Positions 38,780 through 54,065 of a stretch of 64,000 bases of DNA are shown here, one piece after another. Origin of the DNA: Rhodocyclaceae bacterium (GTDB lineage Bacteria > Pseudomonadota > Gammaproteobacteria > Burkholderiales > Rhodocyclaceae). The stretch spans positions 1 to 64,000 of the forward strand of contig NKXK01000023.1 in assembly GCA_004379165.1 (NCBI GenBank), written 5' to 3'. The position numbers and the translations under genes are program-made. The notes beneath the pieces were generated by a model. That model saw nothing but the letters and a program-made list of their open reading frames with translations. It ran no database searches and was not told where the DNA came from. Numbering within the stretch: position 1 is the stretch's first letter; every line of letters begins with the position of its first letter.

Positions 38780-38808
38780 AAAAAAAGAGGCCGGGTGCAA
38801 CCCGGCCT
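38780..38808 (-). terminator. terminator between ftsH and folP
   Basis: On the minus strand AGGCCGGG pairs with its complement CCCGGCCT (38788-38808) around a 5-base loop, followed by seven T that abut the folP ATG. It should end most ftsH transcripts and leave folP-glmM to read-through. Confidence 0.88.
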
Positions 38809-38828
38809 GAGTTCATTGGCGAAATAGA

Positions 38829-40709
<1,881 letters not shown>

Positions 40710-40763
40710 GCGTGCACTCCTTCGACTACTACGGGCGATAAAACAGCATTCTAAACAAACTTC

Positions 40764-41381
40764 TCAGCGCAATGTGCGGCCAAGCAGATAAAGCTCTGGG
40801 CTGCGATCACGAGAAGCATCAGGTTTTCGCACTACCACCGTTTGAAACACAGCGCGCATGGCCTTAAGAAAACTCTCATAGTCACTTCCTTGGAAAACTT
40901 TGACCAGAAAAGCGCCATCCGGTTTCAGATGGGCCTGAGAAAACTCCAGACCCAGTTCTGCCAAGTGCATGACCCGCGCCTGATCGACAAGGGGCACACC
41001 CGACATATTGGGTGCCATATCGGACATTACAAGGCCCACTTGTCGATCACCGAGCAAATTTTCCAATTGCGCGAGCACTGCATCTTCCCGGAAATCGCCC
41101 TGAATGAACTGGACCCCGTGGATCACCTCCATTTCAAGCAGATCAAGCGCAAACACTAAGCCACCGCTGCCGACCCGCTTCGCGGCCACCTGCGACCAGC
41201 CGCCGGGCGTCGCCCCCAGATCGACGACCACTTCGCCGAGACGCAGGAGTTTGTCCTTGTCGTCGATTTCCATCAGCTTGAAGGCGGCGCGCGAACGCCA
41301 GCCTTCCTTCTTGGCGAGCTGGACGTAAGGATCATTCACATGCTCCATCATCCAGGCTTTGCTGGTTCTGGTTCTCTTCAT
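40764..41381 (-). CDS. rlmE: 23S rRNA 2'-O-ribose U2552 methyltransferase
   Basis: The 205-residue RrmJ/FtsJ-type enzyme shows the AdoMet site [14 protein letters not shown] and the catalytic set K-D-K-E: the lysine in SRAAFKL, the aspartate in MSDMAPN, the lysine in FLVKVFQG. It is the first gene of rlmE-ftsH and diverges from yhbY with only 31 bases between start codons, so the promoters overlap. Confidence 0.96.
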   Translation of the reverse strand: MKRTRTSKAWMMEHVNDPYVQLAKKEGWRSRAAFKLMEIDDKDKLLRLGEVVVDLGATPGGWSQVAAKRVGSGGLVFALDLLEMEVIHGVQFIQGDFREDAVLAQLENLLGDRQVGLVMSDMAPNMSGVPLVDQARVMHLAELGLEFSQAHLKPDGAFLVKVFQGSDYESFLKAMRAVFQTVVVRKPDASRDRSPELYLLGRTLR

Positions 41382-41412
41382 TCGGTAAAATGCCGTTTTT
41401 GAAAGGTTGAAT

Positions 41413-41769
41413 ATGCTGCAAATTACTTCACTTCAGCGCCGCGAGCTGCGCGCCCGCGCCCACGGCCTCAATCCGGTGGTTTCCATTGCCGAGAATGGTC
41501 TCACTGAAGCTGTCCTCAAGGAAATCGATGTCTGCCTGAAGGCACACGAACTGATCAAGATTCGTGTTTATGGCGACAGTCGTGACGACCGGATCGCCTA
41601 TTACGAACAGATTTGCGAACAACTCGCCGCCGCCCAGGTTCAACACATCGGCAAGCTGCTGGTGGTTTTCCGCCCGGCTCCGGCTGACGCTGCTGCGGTC
41701 AACACGGAAAAAGGTCAAAAATCGCGTCGCAGCGCACCGCGCAAGACCAAACGCGCCTTTCAAAGCTGA
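41413..41769 (+). CDS. yhbY: CRM-domain (YhbY-type) ribosome-associated RNA-binding protein
   Basis: The 118-residue protein is a single CRS1-YhbY (CRM) domain, with the GxxG-like loop VYGDSRDDR region and the N-terminal [20 protein letters not shown]. The family binds precursors of the large ribosomal subunit. AAAGG at 41402-41406 fits ATG 41413. The basic C-terminal tail (about 100-118) is an extension. Confidence 0.9.
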   Translation: MLQITSLQRRELRARAHGLNPVVSIAENGLTEAVLKEIDVCLKAHELIKIRVYGDSRDDRIAYYEQICEQLAAAQVQHIGKLLVVFRPAPADAAAVNTEKGQKSRRSAPRKTKRAFQS

Positions 41770-42231
41770 TCAGCGCAAGCCGCGGCCGTTCCAGACCACC
41801 AGCCACAGTCCGAGCAGGCTCTGTATCAGGTAGAGAATGCTCGACACGCCATGCCAGGTCGCAAAACGGTCCCGCAGGACACTTTCCATCACTTCCCGCG
41901 GAAGCGCATCGGCCTTCAGCTGTGCCATCAATGGCTGGATGCCTAACTGGCTGGCCGCTGTCATCAGCGCCATCAGTATCACCAGCCAGAATACGGCGCG
42001 CTTGAACACTCTACCGCCCCAGCGCCCGGTCAGGAAGATCAACAGGTAGGCGGCACTGCCGAGGCCGACCCAGCCGATCAACGCAAACAGCTTGCCGGCT
42101 ACCAACCCGGCGAGTTGTCGGTCGCCGAGACTGGCAAAAAGTACTGGCGCCGCGATATAGCCGATGGCCAGCAGCCCACCCACCCAGAGGGTGATGGCTA
42201 TCAGGTAGAGGGCTTCGGACAGACTGCGCAA
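41770..42231 (-). CDS. DUF4149 membrane protein
   Basis: The 153-residue protein has four hydrophobic helices and the DUF4149/TMEM205-like pattern (LWVGGLLAIGYIAAPVLF near the start, WHGVSSILYLIQSLLGL near the end). Function is unknown. It is 7 bases after greA on the same strand and converges with yhbY, the stops being adjacent. Confidence 0.8.
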   Translation of the reverse strand: MRSLSEALYLIAITLWVGGLLAIGYIAAPVLFASLGDRQLAGLVAGKLFALIGWVGLGSAAYLLIFLTGRWGGRVFKRAVFWLVILMALMTAASQLGIQPLMAQLKADALPREVMESVLRDRFATWHGVSSILYLIQSLLGLWLVVWNGRGLR

Positions 42232-42238
42232 TGTTAAA

Positions 42239-42715
42239 TCACTCGTAACGAACGTCGAGAATCTCGAATTCGCGCATGCCGCCCGGCGCCTGCACCTGAG
42301 CGATGTCGCCGGCGTATTTGCCGATCAGTGCCCTCGACATCGGCGACGCCACCGACAGTTTGCCGGCCTTGATGTCGGCCTCGTCCTCTCCGACGATCTG
42401 GTAGGTAAAAACGTCGCCAGAGTCCTGATCCTCGATCTCGACCGTCGCCCCGAAAACACAGCGGCCATCCGCGTCGAGCAGTTTCGGGTCGATGATCTGG
42501 GCGTTCGACAGCTTGCCCTCGACTTCCTGAATTCGCCCTTCGATGAAGCCCTGACGCTCTTTGGCAGCATCGTATTCAGCGTTTTCCGAGAGGTCACCGT
42601 GCGAACGCGCTTCGGCGATGGCAGCGATGACCCACGGGCGATCGATCGTCTTCAAACGGTGCAGCTCATCGCGGAGCTTCTCGGCACCGCTTACGGTCAA
42701 CGGAGTTTTGGTCAT
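42239..42715 (-). CDS. greA: transcription elongation factor GreA
   Basis: The 158-residue factor rescues backtracked RNA polymerase. The N-terminal coiled coil with acidic tip ([20 protein letters not shown]) and the C-terminal FKBP-like domain ([14 protein letters not shown]) are present. It lies downstream of carB, with a terminator between. Confidence 0.96.
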   Translation of the reverse strand: MTKTPLTVSGAEKLRDELHRLKTIDRPWVIAAIAEARSHGDLSENAEYDAAKERQGFIEGRIQEVEGKLSNAQIIDPKLLDADGRCVFGATVEIEDQDSGDVFTYQIVGEDEADIKAGKLSVASPMSRALIGKYAGDIAQVQAPGGMREFEILDVRYE

Positions 42716-42733
42716 GTTTTTTCCAACAAAAGC

Positions 42734-42770
42734 AAAACCGCCGGCGCCCGAATCGGGCCACCCGGCGGTT
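42734..42770 (-). terminator. terminator of carAB
   Basis: On the minus strand ACCGCCGG (42769-42762) pairs with CCGGCGGT (42744-42737), with a second inner stem, and is followed by TTTTGCTTTTG. It lies 11 bases after the carB stop and 19 before the greA start. Confidence 0.75.
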
Positions 42771-42780
42771 CGGGTTGAGT

Positions 42781-45987
<3,207 letters not shown>

Positions 45988-46014
45988 TTCTAGTCTCTCG
46001 CCTTATTGCACGGC

Positions 46015-47172
46015 TCAGTTGGCCTTGTTGAGCGCTGCGACGCCACGCGTCATGCAGTCGAGGAAGCGGTCGAACAGGTAGGCCACATCGTGCGGGCCAG
46101 GGCTGGCTTCCGGGTGCCCCTGGAAGGAGAAGGCCGGCACATCGGTGCGGGCAATGCCCTGCAAGGAACCGTCGAACAGCGACACGTGCGTGGCACGCAG
46201 GTTTTCCGGCAGCGAATCAGCATCAACCGCAAAGCCGTGGTTCTGGCTGGTGATCAGCACCTGGCCGGTATCCATGTCCTTGACCGGATGATTGGCGCCG
46301 TGGTGTCCGAACTTCATTTTCAACGTTTTGGCACCCGAGGCCAGCGCCAGCAGCTGGTGACCCAGACAGATACCAAAGGTCGGCACGCCACGTTCGAGGA
46401 ATTCGCGAATGGCGGCAATGGCGTAATCGCATGGCTCGGGATCCCCCGGACCATTGGACAGGAAGACCCCATCCGGATTCATCGCCAGCACGTCGGCCGC
46501 CGGCGTCTGAGCCGGCACCACCGTCAGCTTGACGCCGCGCTCGGCCAGCATGCGCAGAATGTTGCGCTTGACGCCGAAGTCATAGGCCACGACATGGAAA
46601 CGCTCTTCGCCGCGCTGCTTGTAGCCGGTAAGCGTCCATTCAGCCTCGGCCCATTCGTAACCAGCCTTGGCCGAAACCACCTTGGCCAGATCCATACCAG
46701 CCAGACCTGGGAAGGCCTTCGCCATAGCCAGCGCCTTGGATTCATCGACTTCACCGGCGATGATGCAGCCGGCCTGTGCGCCTTTTTCACGAAGGATGCG
46801 GGTCAGCTTGCGGGTATCGATACCGGCGATGGCAACGATGCCATGCTTTTTCAGATACGAGGACAGATCCTCTTCGCAGCGCCAGTTGGAAGCGCGGCGC
46901 GGCAGATCGCGAATGATCAGGCCGGCTGCGTAGTTGGCGTCGGATTCAAAATCTTCGGCATTGCAACCGGTATTACCGATATGCGGATAAGTTAGGGTAA
47001 CGATCTGGCGGCAATAGGACGGATCGGTGAGGATTTCCTGATAACCAGACATGGCGGTGTTGAAAACCACCTCACCGCTGGTCATGCCGTCGGCGCCGAT
47101 GGATTGCCCTTTGAAAACCGTTCCGTCGGCGAGGGCGAGAATGGCGGGGGTAATTGAGGGCAGTAGGGACAC
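46015..47172 (-). CDS. carA: carbamoyl phosphate synthase small subunit
   Basis: The 385-residue glutaminase subunit supplies ammonia to CarB. The class I amidotransferase triad is visible in [13 protein letters not shown] (cysteine) and [10 protein letters not shown] (histidine and glutamate). GTG 47172 is preferred over ATG 47205: AGGAG lies 8 bases upstream of the GTG, and the alignment start ([13 protein letters not shown]) fits. The longer form would lack any ribosome binding site. Confidence 0.94.
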   Translation of the reverse strand: MSLLPSITPAILALADGTVFKGQSIGADGMTSGEVVFNTAMSGYQEILTDPSYCRQIVTLTYPHIGNTGCNAEDFESDANYAAGLIIRDLPRRASNWRCEEDLSSYLKKHGIVAIAGIDTRKLTRILREKGAQAGCIIAGEVDESKALAMAKAFPGLAGMDLAKVVSAKAGYEWAEAEWTLTGYKQRGEERFHVVAYDFGVKRNILRMLAERGVKLTVVPAQTPAADVLAMNPDGVFLSNGPGDPEPCDYAIAAIREFLERGVPTFGICLGHQLLALASGAKTLKMKFGHHGANHPVKDMDTGQVLITSQNHGFAVDADSLPENLRATHVSLFDGSLQGIARTDVPAFSFQGHPEASPGPHDVAYLFDRFLDCMTRGVAALNKAN

Positions 47173-47210
47173 GGCCGGCTCTCCTGAGTTTTTCAGCTTG
47201 TTCATGTGCC

Positions 47211-47238
47211 GAGCGGGAAGGCTTGCGCCTCCCCGCTC
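47211..47238 (-). promoter_or_regulatory. stem-loop in the carA leader
   Basis: Two 12-base arms (GAGCGGGAAGGC, 47211-47222, and GCCTCCCCGCTC, 47227-47238) pair with one mismatch around TTGC. It lies between the predicted promoter and the GTG start. No T-run follows on the minus strand, so it is not a normal terminator there; it may affect leader stability or carAB control. Confidence 0.4.
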
Positions 47239-47256
47239 GTGCTTTTTAACCTTCCT

Positions 47257-47286
47257 ATTTTAGCCGAAAACCACCTTTTCAGGCAA
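47257..47286 (-). promoter_or_regulatory. candidate sigma70 promoter of carAB
   Basis: On the minus strand TTGCCT (47286-47281) and TAAAAT (47262-47257) are separated by 18 bases, immediately after the stop of the histidine kinase gene. This would give carAB its own transcript. Confidence 0.5.
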
Positions 47287-47288
47287 AT

Positions 47289-49835
47289 TCAAGGGATTAC
47301 ACCCGTTTCAACAAACTCTTGCAATCGCAGTCTGACGACCGTCAAATCGTTCATGAGTAGTACACCAAACAACTGGTGGCATCGCGGCCAGTCTACGACA
47401 CCTGGCACCTGAGCAGCCGACTCAAGCTCCAGTGCTCGACGCCGGGCGCGATTGGCATGAAACATCGCCAACAAGCTTTTCAAGGTATGCGTATGCATCC
47501 GCAACCCGTACGAATCCGACGCATCAAGTGCCTGTCGGATACGGCCGACGTGTTCGTCCCACTCGCTCAGGAACATGCTTGCCATCGTCGCAAACAACTC
47601 GGGATCACCAATGTCACGCAACGCGGATTTCAAATCAAGTTGTTCTGTATCATCGATCGGTAACTCAGCCGACGAGAACGACTCCACCCCCTGCCCGGCA
47701 GCGCGCGCCATAGCGTCACGCAGTGCTTCCGGACGCAAAGGCTTGGCGACGTAATCATTCATACCTGCCTCGAGGCAGCGGTCGCGGTCGCTGGCCATGA
47801 CATTCGCCGTCATGGCGATGATATATACCGACTTGAAACCCTGGGAAATCACCCAGCTACGCCGCATTTCCCTGGAGCGAATGGCCTCGGTAGCTTCGAT
47901 GCCACCCATCACCGGCATCTGCATATCCATCAGAATGACGTCAAAATGACCATCATCAAAGCGATCCAGAGCCTCGGCACCGTTGTTGGCAACAACAACA
48001 CGATGCCCCTCACGCTCCAGAATCCGTAGGGCCAACTCCTGATTCACCGGATTATCTTCGACGAGCAGGACACTCATCAACTGCCCAATGGGGCTACCGA
48101 ACTCCGGAATATCACAAGGCGCGTGATCAATACCCGACACGACCGGCTTTTCGAGCAATGTGAGCGCATCAATCAGGTCATCTTGAACGATCGGCTTTAT
48201 CAAGTGAGCGGAAACCTGCAGTTCACGCAGGCGTGACATGTCATGACGCTGATTTTCCGTCGTCAGCATCATCAACAGACGTTCGACCTTGCCGCTGGCA
48301 CTCCAGTACTCAGCCAGCGAGAAACCGGCAGGCGAATCCATATTTGCATCGGCAAAGATATAGTCGAAGGCAAAATCGACCGCCCGCGTACGTTTAATCG
48401 CCTCTGCAGCCGCCGCGCCGTCCGGCACAAGCGACGCCTGCACCTCCAGCCGCTCCAGCATACCAAGCAAGCACTGCGCTGCCGTCGGATTATCCTCTAT
48501 AACCAGCGCCCGTTTGCCGCGCCCCGGTATTTGCTCGAAAGTAGTGTTGACTCCGACATCTTCACAGCCGAAACGCGCCGTGAAATAAAAAGTCGAACCG
48601 GAACCAGATACGCTGCTCAGCCAAATCCGCCCATCCATCAACTGCACCAGCCGGGCGCTGATCGCCAGCCCGAGGCCGGTGCCTCCAAAGCGCCTTGTGG
48701 TCGAGACATCGGCCTGCGAGAAGCCCTCGAAAATCTCCTGTTGCTTTTCCGGGGGTACGCCGATGCCGGTATCACGGACGGCAAAACGCAGAAAAATCGA
48801 ACTGCCGGTAGCCTGCTCGACATCGACCGTCAGCGCCACTTCGCCGTGTTCGGTGAACTTGATCGCATTGCCAAGCAGATTGATCACCACCTGCCGCAAA
48901 CGGGTGGGATCGCCGATCACTCGCCGCGGCACTTCCGGACGAATATCGGCAATCAGCTCCAGACCTTTCTTGTGAGCGCTCACCGCCAGCACGCGTACGG
49001 CCTCTTGGAGCACATCACGCAACTTGAAGGACAAGGCTTCGAACTGCATTTTGCCGGCCTCGATCTTCGAAAAATCGAGGATATCGTTGACAATGGTCAG
49101 CAGTGCCTCTGCCGAGGATTTTACGGTCTTCAGGTAGTGTCGCTGCTCATGATCCAAATTGGTATCCAGCGCCAGCTCGGTCATGCCGATAATGCCGTTC
49201 ATCGGCGTCCGGATTTCGTGGCTCATATTAGCCAGGAAGGCACCACGCGCCTTGTTGGCTGACTCCGCCTGCTCCTTGGCAGAAATCAGTTCAGCTTCGG
49301 CAGCCTTGACACCACTGATATCGCGCTGCAAGACGAGCATCCGCGTCGGCTCGCCCTGTGCGTCGCAGGCAGCGACGGCCCCGCGCAGCAAGCACCATTG
49401 CCAGTGACCATCACGCGCCTTGAGGCGGCAGTTCACCTGAAAATAACGGTCTTTCCCCGCCGTCTGCGCAGCGATTTGAGCCTGGAGCTGCCGGAGGTCA
49501 TCCGGGTATACAAGGCGCTGCCATTGGGCAATCGTGTTATCGAGATCGTTCAGGCCGTAGCCGAGCATCTCCTTCCAGTGCCTTCCGGACTCGATGGTAC
49601 CGGTTTTCAGATTCCAATCGGTGAGGGCATCGCCAGACAGAAGGCTTTGCCAATTATTGAGACCGACGTAGGCGTTGTAAGAGGCATCGACCAAACCCAG
49701 CAGCTTCTCGATGCCAGCCGCCAGCACTCCGAACTGCCCAGACCGGGCAGCTTCGAGCAATTGACGCAGCTGCGGCTCGCCGTCGCCACCGAAAATTTCC
49801 TGCAGCTGACGGGCGAGCAGCCTGGATTTCATCAC
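47289..49835 (-). CDS. hybrid sensor histidine kinase (PAS-HisKA-HATPase-REC-REC-Hpt)
   Basis: The 848-residue protein carries a PAS domain (about 60-175), HisKA with the phosphorylated H206 in NMSHEIRTPMNG, and a HATPase domain with intact N and G boxes (LGNAIKFTEHG, GGTGLGLAIS). A first receiver is divergent (about 425-540). A second receiver has D637 in ILMDMQMPVMGG, and a C-terminal Hpt has H783. No membrane segment is seen, so the input is probably cytoplasmic. It starts 2 bases after dapB and no partner regulator is adjacent. Its signal is unknown. Confidence 0.92.
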   Translation of the reverse strand: MMKSRLLARQLQEIFGGDGEPQLRQLLEAARSGQFGVLAAGIEKLLGLVDASYNAYVGLNNWQSLLSGDALTDWNLKTGTIESGRHWKEMLGYGLNDLDNTIAQWQRLVYPDDLRQLQAQIAAQTAGKDRYFQVNCRLKARDGHWQWCLLRGAVAACDAQGEPTRMLVLQRDISGVKAAEAELISAKEQAESANKARGAFLANMSHEIRTPMNGIIGMTELALDTNLDHEQRHYLKTVKSSAEALLTIVNDILDFSKIEAGKMQFEALSFKLRDVLQEAVRVLAVSAHKKGLELIADIRPEVPRRVIGDPTRLRQVVINLLGNAIKFTEHGEVALTVDVEQATGSSIFLRFAVRDTGIGVPPEKQQEIFEGFSQADVSTTRRFGGTGLGLAISARLVQLMDGRIWLSSVSGSGSTFYFTARFGCEDVGVNTTFEQIPGRGKRALVIEDNPTAAQCLLGMLERLEVQASLVPDGAAAAEAIKRTRAVDFAFDYIFADANMDSPAGFSLAEYWSASGKVERLLMMLTTENQRHDMSRLRELQVSAHLIKPIVQDDLIDALTLLEKPVVSGIDHAPCDIPEFGSPIGQLMSVLLVEDNPVNQELALRILEREGHRVVVANNGAEALDRFDDGHFDVILMDMQMPVMGGIEATEAIRSREMRRSWVISQGFKSVYIIAMTANVMASDRDRCLEAGMNDYVAKPLRPEALRDAMARAAGQGVESFSSAELPIDDTEQLDLKSALRDIGDPELFATMASMFLSEWDEHVGRIRQALDASDSYGLRMHTHTLKSLLAMFHANRARRRALELESAAQVPGVVDWPRCHQLFGVLLMNDLTVVRLRLQEFVETGVIP

Positions 49836-49837
49836 GA

Positions 49838-50659
<822 letters not shown>

Positions 50660-51142
50660 TTAAAACCCCAACATATCCATGAAACGACGGTAAAGTCCCG
50701 GCTGCTCACGCGGTGGCAGCGGCTTGTCCGCCGCCTCGCCGGAAAGCGCACCCAATTCGATGACTCGGGTCTTGGCCACCGGCGCTGTCAATTCCTCGGC
50801 AGCCGCCACGGCCACATCACCACCGACGCGCTCGAGACGGCCGTCCTTGTCGAAAAACACCGCAAATTTGCGTGACTCGGTGGCACCGGTCTGGCCATTG
50901 CGATAGCTGTAAATGTAATCCCAACGCTGCGCATGAAAGATATCCGCAATCACCGGCGAACCGAGCACGAAACGCACCTGATCGCGGGTCTGCCCCGGGC
51001 GTAATTGCCCCACCATCTCCTGGGTCAGAACATTGCCCTGCTGGACATCGATCTTGTACTCGTTGACGAAGCTGGGCTTGTAGGAACAGGCGGCAAGGAG
51101 GGCGCAAAAAGCTGCGGTAGCGAGGATACGGAATCGAAGCAT
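50660..51142 (-). CDS. bamE: outer membrane assembly lipoprotein BamE
   Basis: The 160-residue lipoprotein has a signal peptide with lipobox LLAAC (cysteine 19) and the SmpA/OmlA core ([19 protein letters not shown]). It belongs to the BAM complex that inserts outer membrane proteins. It diverges from fur, with 95 bases between start codons. Confidence 0.93.
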   Translation of the reverse strand: MLRFRILATAAFCALLAACSYKPSFVNEYKIDVQQGNVLTQEMVGQLRPGQTRDQVRFVLGSPVIADIFHAQRWDYIYSYRNGQTGATESRKFAVFFDKDGRLERVGGDVAVAAAEELTAPVAKTRVIELGALSGEAADKPLPPREQPGLYRRFMDMLGF

Positions 51143-51237
51143 GCGAAAAATCCGGAGTTTCTCAAACGGTCTTGAAGCGGTATATCATACCCGAAATACG
51201 CTGGCACCCTGCCGCAACGAACACTGGAATTCCAACG

Positions 51238-51678
51238 ATGAGCGATCCGCAAAGCCTCAAGAGCATGGGGCTGAAAGCCACCTTTCCGCGCCTGAAAATT
51301 CTTGAGCTTTTCGAGAAGAGCAAGATGCGCCACATGACGGCGGAAGACGTCTACCGCCTGCTGCTGGCCGACAACATGGACATCGGCCTAGCCACCGTTT
51401 ATCGCGTGCTCACGCAATTTGAACAGGCCGGCCTGCTGGAGCGCCATTTCTTCGAATCAGGCAAGGCAGTCTTCGAAATCAATCGCGGCAAGCACCATGA
51501 CCATCTGGTCTGCATCGACTGCGGGCGCGTCGAGGAGTTCTACGACCCGGAGATCGAGCGCCGGCAAAATGCCATCGCCGAAGAACGCGGCTTCGCCATT
51601 CAGGACCACGCCCTCTATCTTTACGCTCAGTGCACCAAGACCGAATGCCCACATCGCAAGCCGGGCAACAAGGACTGA
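51238..51678 (+). CDS. fur: ferric uptake regulator Fur
   Basis: The 146-residue repressor has the winged helix ([29 protein letters not shown]) and the metal site [16 protein letters not shown] with a further C-x4-C near the end. ATG 51238 is the homology start; a frame from 51172 would begin in the promoter region. The gene is divergent from bamE, a common arrangement in betaproteobacteria. Confidence 0.96.
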   Translation: MSDPQSLKSMGLKATFPRLKILELFEKSKMRHMTAEDVYRLLLADNMDIGLATVYRVLTQFEQAGLLERHFFESGKAVFEINRGKHHDHLVCIDCGRVEEFYDPEIERRQNAIAEERGFAIQDHALYLYAQCTKTECPHRKPGNKD

Positions 51679-51707
51679 GCGGGCGCCAGACTTACAACTT
51701 TTATTCA

Positions 51708-52313
51708 ATGACTCCAGAACTGGGCGCAGCCGCGTCTTCTGGCTGGCTGTCTTCGGCTGGCACTACCTTCCTGCTGATCACACTTGCCGAATTCGGTGAC
51801 AAAAGCCAGCTGGTCTGCATGACGCTGGCAGCACGCCATCGCGGCTTGCCTGTTGCCCTCGGCGCCATCGCCGCTTTTGCCCTGCTCAATCTGCTGGCGA
51901 CTCTGTTTGGCGCCGCGGTTGCCGCCTGGCTGCCGGGCTGGGTGGTTACGGCCGCCGTCGGTCTGTTGTTCGCGGTTTTCGGCATCAGTGCCTTGAGCTA
52001 CACCGAGGAGGATAACGACGAGGCTGTCGAGGAAAAGCCCAGGCATGGCATTTTTGCCACCACATTCCTGCTAATTTTCCTGGCTGAATTTGGCGACAAG
52101 ACACAAATTGCCGTCGCCGGCATGGGCAGCACTGCCGATGCCGCGGCTGTCTGGAGCGGCGCCACGCTGGCGCTGACGACAACGTCGCTGCTGGGCATCT
52201 ACGCCGGCCGCCGTTTTCTCAACCGTCTGCCGCTCTTGTGGATTCACCGCATCAGTGGCGTGTTTTTCCTGCTGCTCGCGGCATTCGCCGGCTATCGCCT
52301 GATCCAGGGCTGA
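51708..52313 (+). CDS. Gdt1/UPF0016 (TMEM165-type) cation transporter
   Basis: The 201-residue membrane protein has the two family repeats E-x-G-D-K-[ST] (AEFGDKSQ near 26-33 and AEFGDKTQ near 128-135) and about six helices. Relatives export Mn2+ or exchange Ca2+/H+. It lies 29 bases after fur on the same strand, so it may be cotranscribed with it. A frame start at 51630 overlaps fur and is rejected. Confidence 0.85.
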   Translation: MTPELGAAASSGWLSSAGTTFLLITLAEFGDKSQLVCMTLAARHRGLPVALGAIAAFALLNLLATLFGAAVAAWLPGWVVTAAVGLLFAVFGISALSYTEEDNDEAVEEKPRHGIFATTFLLIFLAEFGDKTQIAVAGMGSTADAAAVWSGATLALTTTSLLGIYAGRRFLNRLPLLWIHRISGVFFLLLAAFAGYRLIQG

Positions 52314-52332
52314 GGCCCGACAACAGCCACGG

Positions 52333-52367
52333 CCAATTTTGGCCATTTTTCTGGTCCACCGCAGACT
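52333..52367 (+). repeat. dispersed intergenic repeat, copy B
   Basis: This copy is 35 bases, between the convergent Gdt1 and recN genes. Its first half forms a tight stem GGCCAA/TTGGCC followed by TTTTTCT, so it may also act as the Gdt1 gene terminator. The 3' block ACCGCAG is shared with copies A and C. Confidence 0.65.
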
Positions 52368-52391
52368 GAGCCCAAAAGTTGCCGACCAGGT

Positions 52392-54053
52392 TTATCTGGC
52401 CTGCCCTTGCAACAACTCGCCAGCATGGCGCAGCGTCAGCTCGGTCATTTCGACCCCACCCAGCATGCGAGCAATCTCGCGCACCCGACCGGCGTCATCC
52501 AGCGGCTGAATAGCGCTCAGCGTCACGCCATCCTGTGTGCGTTTGCTGACTTGCCACTGCCAGTCCGCCCGAGCCGCCACCTGCGGCAAGTGCGTGACGC
52601 ACAAAACCTGCCGCTCGCTGCCCAACTGGTTCAGCAGGCGCCCGACGATCTCGGCGACCCCGCCACCGATACCGACATCGACCTCATCGAAGACCAGCGT
52701 CGGGACGCAGGCCGAACGTGAGGTCAGCACCTGAATCGCCAGGCTGATCCGCGACAACTCACCGCCGGAGGCCACTTTGGCCAAGGGTTTGGCATCGTTT
52801 CCGGCCAGCCCGCCAACACGGAATTCAATCTGCTCCAGCCCGTGCGCCGAACCGCCATCTACCGGCAATAGCGCGATTTCAAAGCGTCCGGACGAAAGGG
52901 CGAGTTGCTGCATCACTTCACTCACCGCTCGCCCCATTTCTCCCGCAGCCTGCTGGCGGGCCGCCGACAAGGCCGAGGCACGCGCCTGATACGCCTGCCC
53001 CGAAGCGGTGGCAGCGGCCTGCAGCCCATCCAGATCCGCGGCCGCCTCCAGTGCCGCCAAACGCGATTGCCATCCGGCAAGCAAGACCGGCAGTTCTGCG
53101 GGCTGCACCCGGTACTTACGGGCAGCCGCCATCACCTGATCCATTCGTCGCTCGAGTTCGCCCAAACGGACTGGATCAAGATCCACACGATCGGCGTAGC
53201 GGCGCAACGACGATACCGCCTCGCCCAGTTCCGCCTGCACCGAGGCAATCAGCGATGCGACCTCGGCCAGCGCCGGATCGAACTCGGCCAGACTATTGAG
53301 GCGGCCAGCCACGCTATCGATCTGCCGCGCACAGGCGCCATCCTCTTCCGAAAGCACCGACAGCGCGAACTGCGCACCCTCGATCAGGCTAGCCGCATGA
53401 CTGAGACGTTTTTGTTCCGCATCCAGCCCGCTCCACTCATCGGCAGCAAAGGCCAGTGCATCAAGATCACGAATCTGCCATTCCAGTTTCTCGCGCTCCC
53501 GCTGCAATGCTTCGGCGCCCTCAGCAGCGGCACGCAAGGCCTGCTCGGCTTCGCGCCAGCTCCGCCACGCAGCACCGACCTCACGCGCTAGGCCGCTGAG
53601 GCCGGCATGGTCATCGAACAACTGCCGCTGGGCATCGCCGCGCAACAATGATTGATGCGCATGCTGGCCATGGATGTCGACCAGAGACTCGCCGATCTCG
53701 CGCAATTGCTGCACTGTGGCCGGCGAACCGTTGATGTAGGCCCGCGAACGTCCGCCGGCGTCAACCACCCGGCGCAGGAGCAGCTCGTCATCGCCGTCGA
53801 GATCGTGATCCTTCAACCATGCCGCCACCTCGGGCAGCTCGGCAATGTCAAAGCAGGCCACTACTTCTGCCTTGTCACACTCCTGCCGGACAACACCGGC
53901 ATCGGCACGCTCCCCCAGCGCCAACGCCAGCGCATCGATCAGGATGGACTTACCGGCCCCCGTTTCACCTGTCAACGCGCCAAAACCGTCGCCGAACGCC
54001 AATTCCAGACGATCGACAATGACGAAATCACGAATGGTCAGTTGCCGCAGCAT
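52392..54053 (-). CDS. recN: DNA repair protein RecN
   Basis: The 553-residue SMC-like ATPase acts in double-strand break repair. Walker A is GETGAGKSILIDA near 29-41, the RecN motif VDIHGQHAHQSLL follows, and a coiled coil covers about 150-370. The C-terminal Walker B is LVFDEVDVGIGG. It is 12 bases downstream of nadK. Confidence 0.95.
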   Translation of the reverse strand: MLRQLTIRDFVIVDRLELAFGDGFGALTGETGAGKSILIDALALALGERADAGVVRQECDKAEVVACFDIAELPEVAAWLKDHDLDGDDELLLRRVVDAGGRSRAYINGSPATVQQLREIGESLVDIHGQHAHQSLLRGDAQRQLFDDHAGLSGLAREVGAAWRSWREAEQALRAAAEGAEALQREREKLEWQIRDLDALAFAADEWSGLDAEQKRLSHAASLIEGAQFALSVLSEEDGACARQIDSVAGRLNSLAEFDPALAEVASLIASVQAELGEAVSSLRRYADRVDLDPVRLGELERRMDQVMAAARKYRVQPAELPVLLAGWQSRLAALEAAADLDGLQAAATASGQAYQARASALSAARQQAAGEMGRAVSEVMQQLALSSGRFEIALLPVDGGSAHGLEQIEFRVGGLAGNDAKPLAKVASGGELSRISLAIQVLTSRSACVPTLVFDEVDVGIGGGVAEIVGRLLNQLGSERQVLCVTHLPQVAARADWQWQVSKRTQDGVTLSAIQPLDDAGRVREIARMLGGVEMTELTLRHAGELLQGQAR

Positions 54054-54065
54054 TGAAACTCTTTC

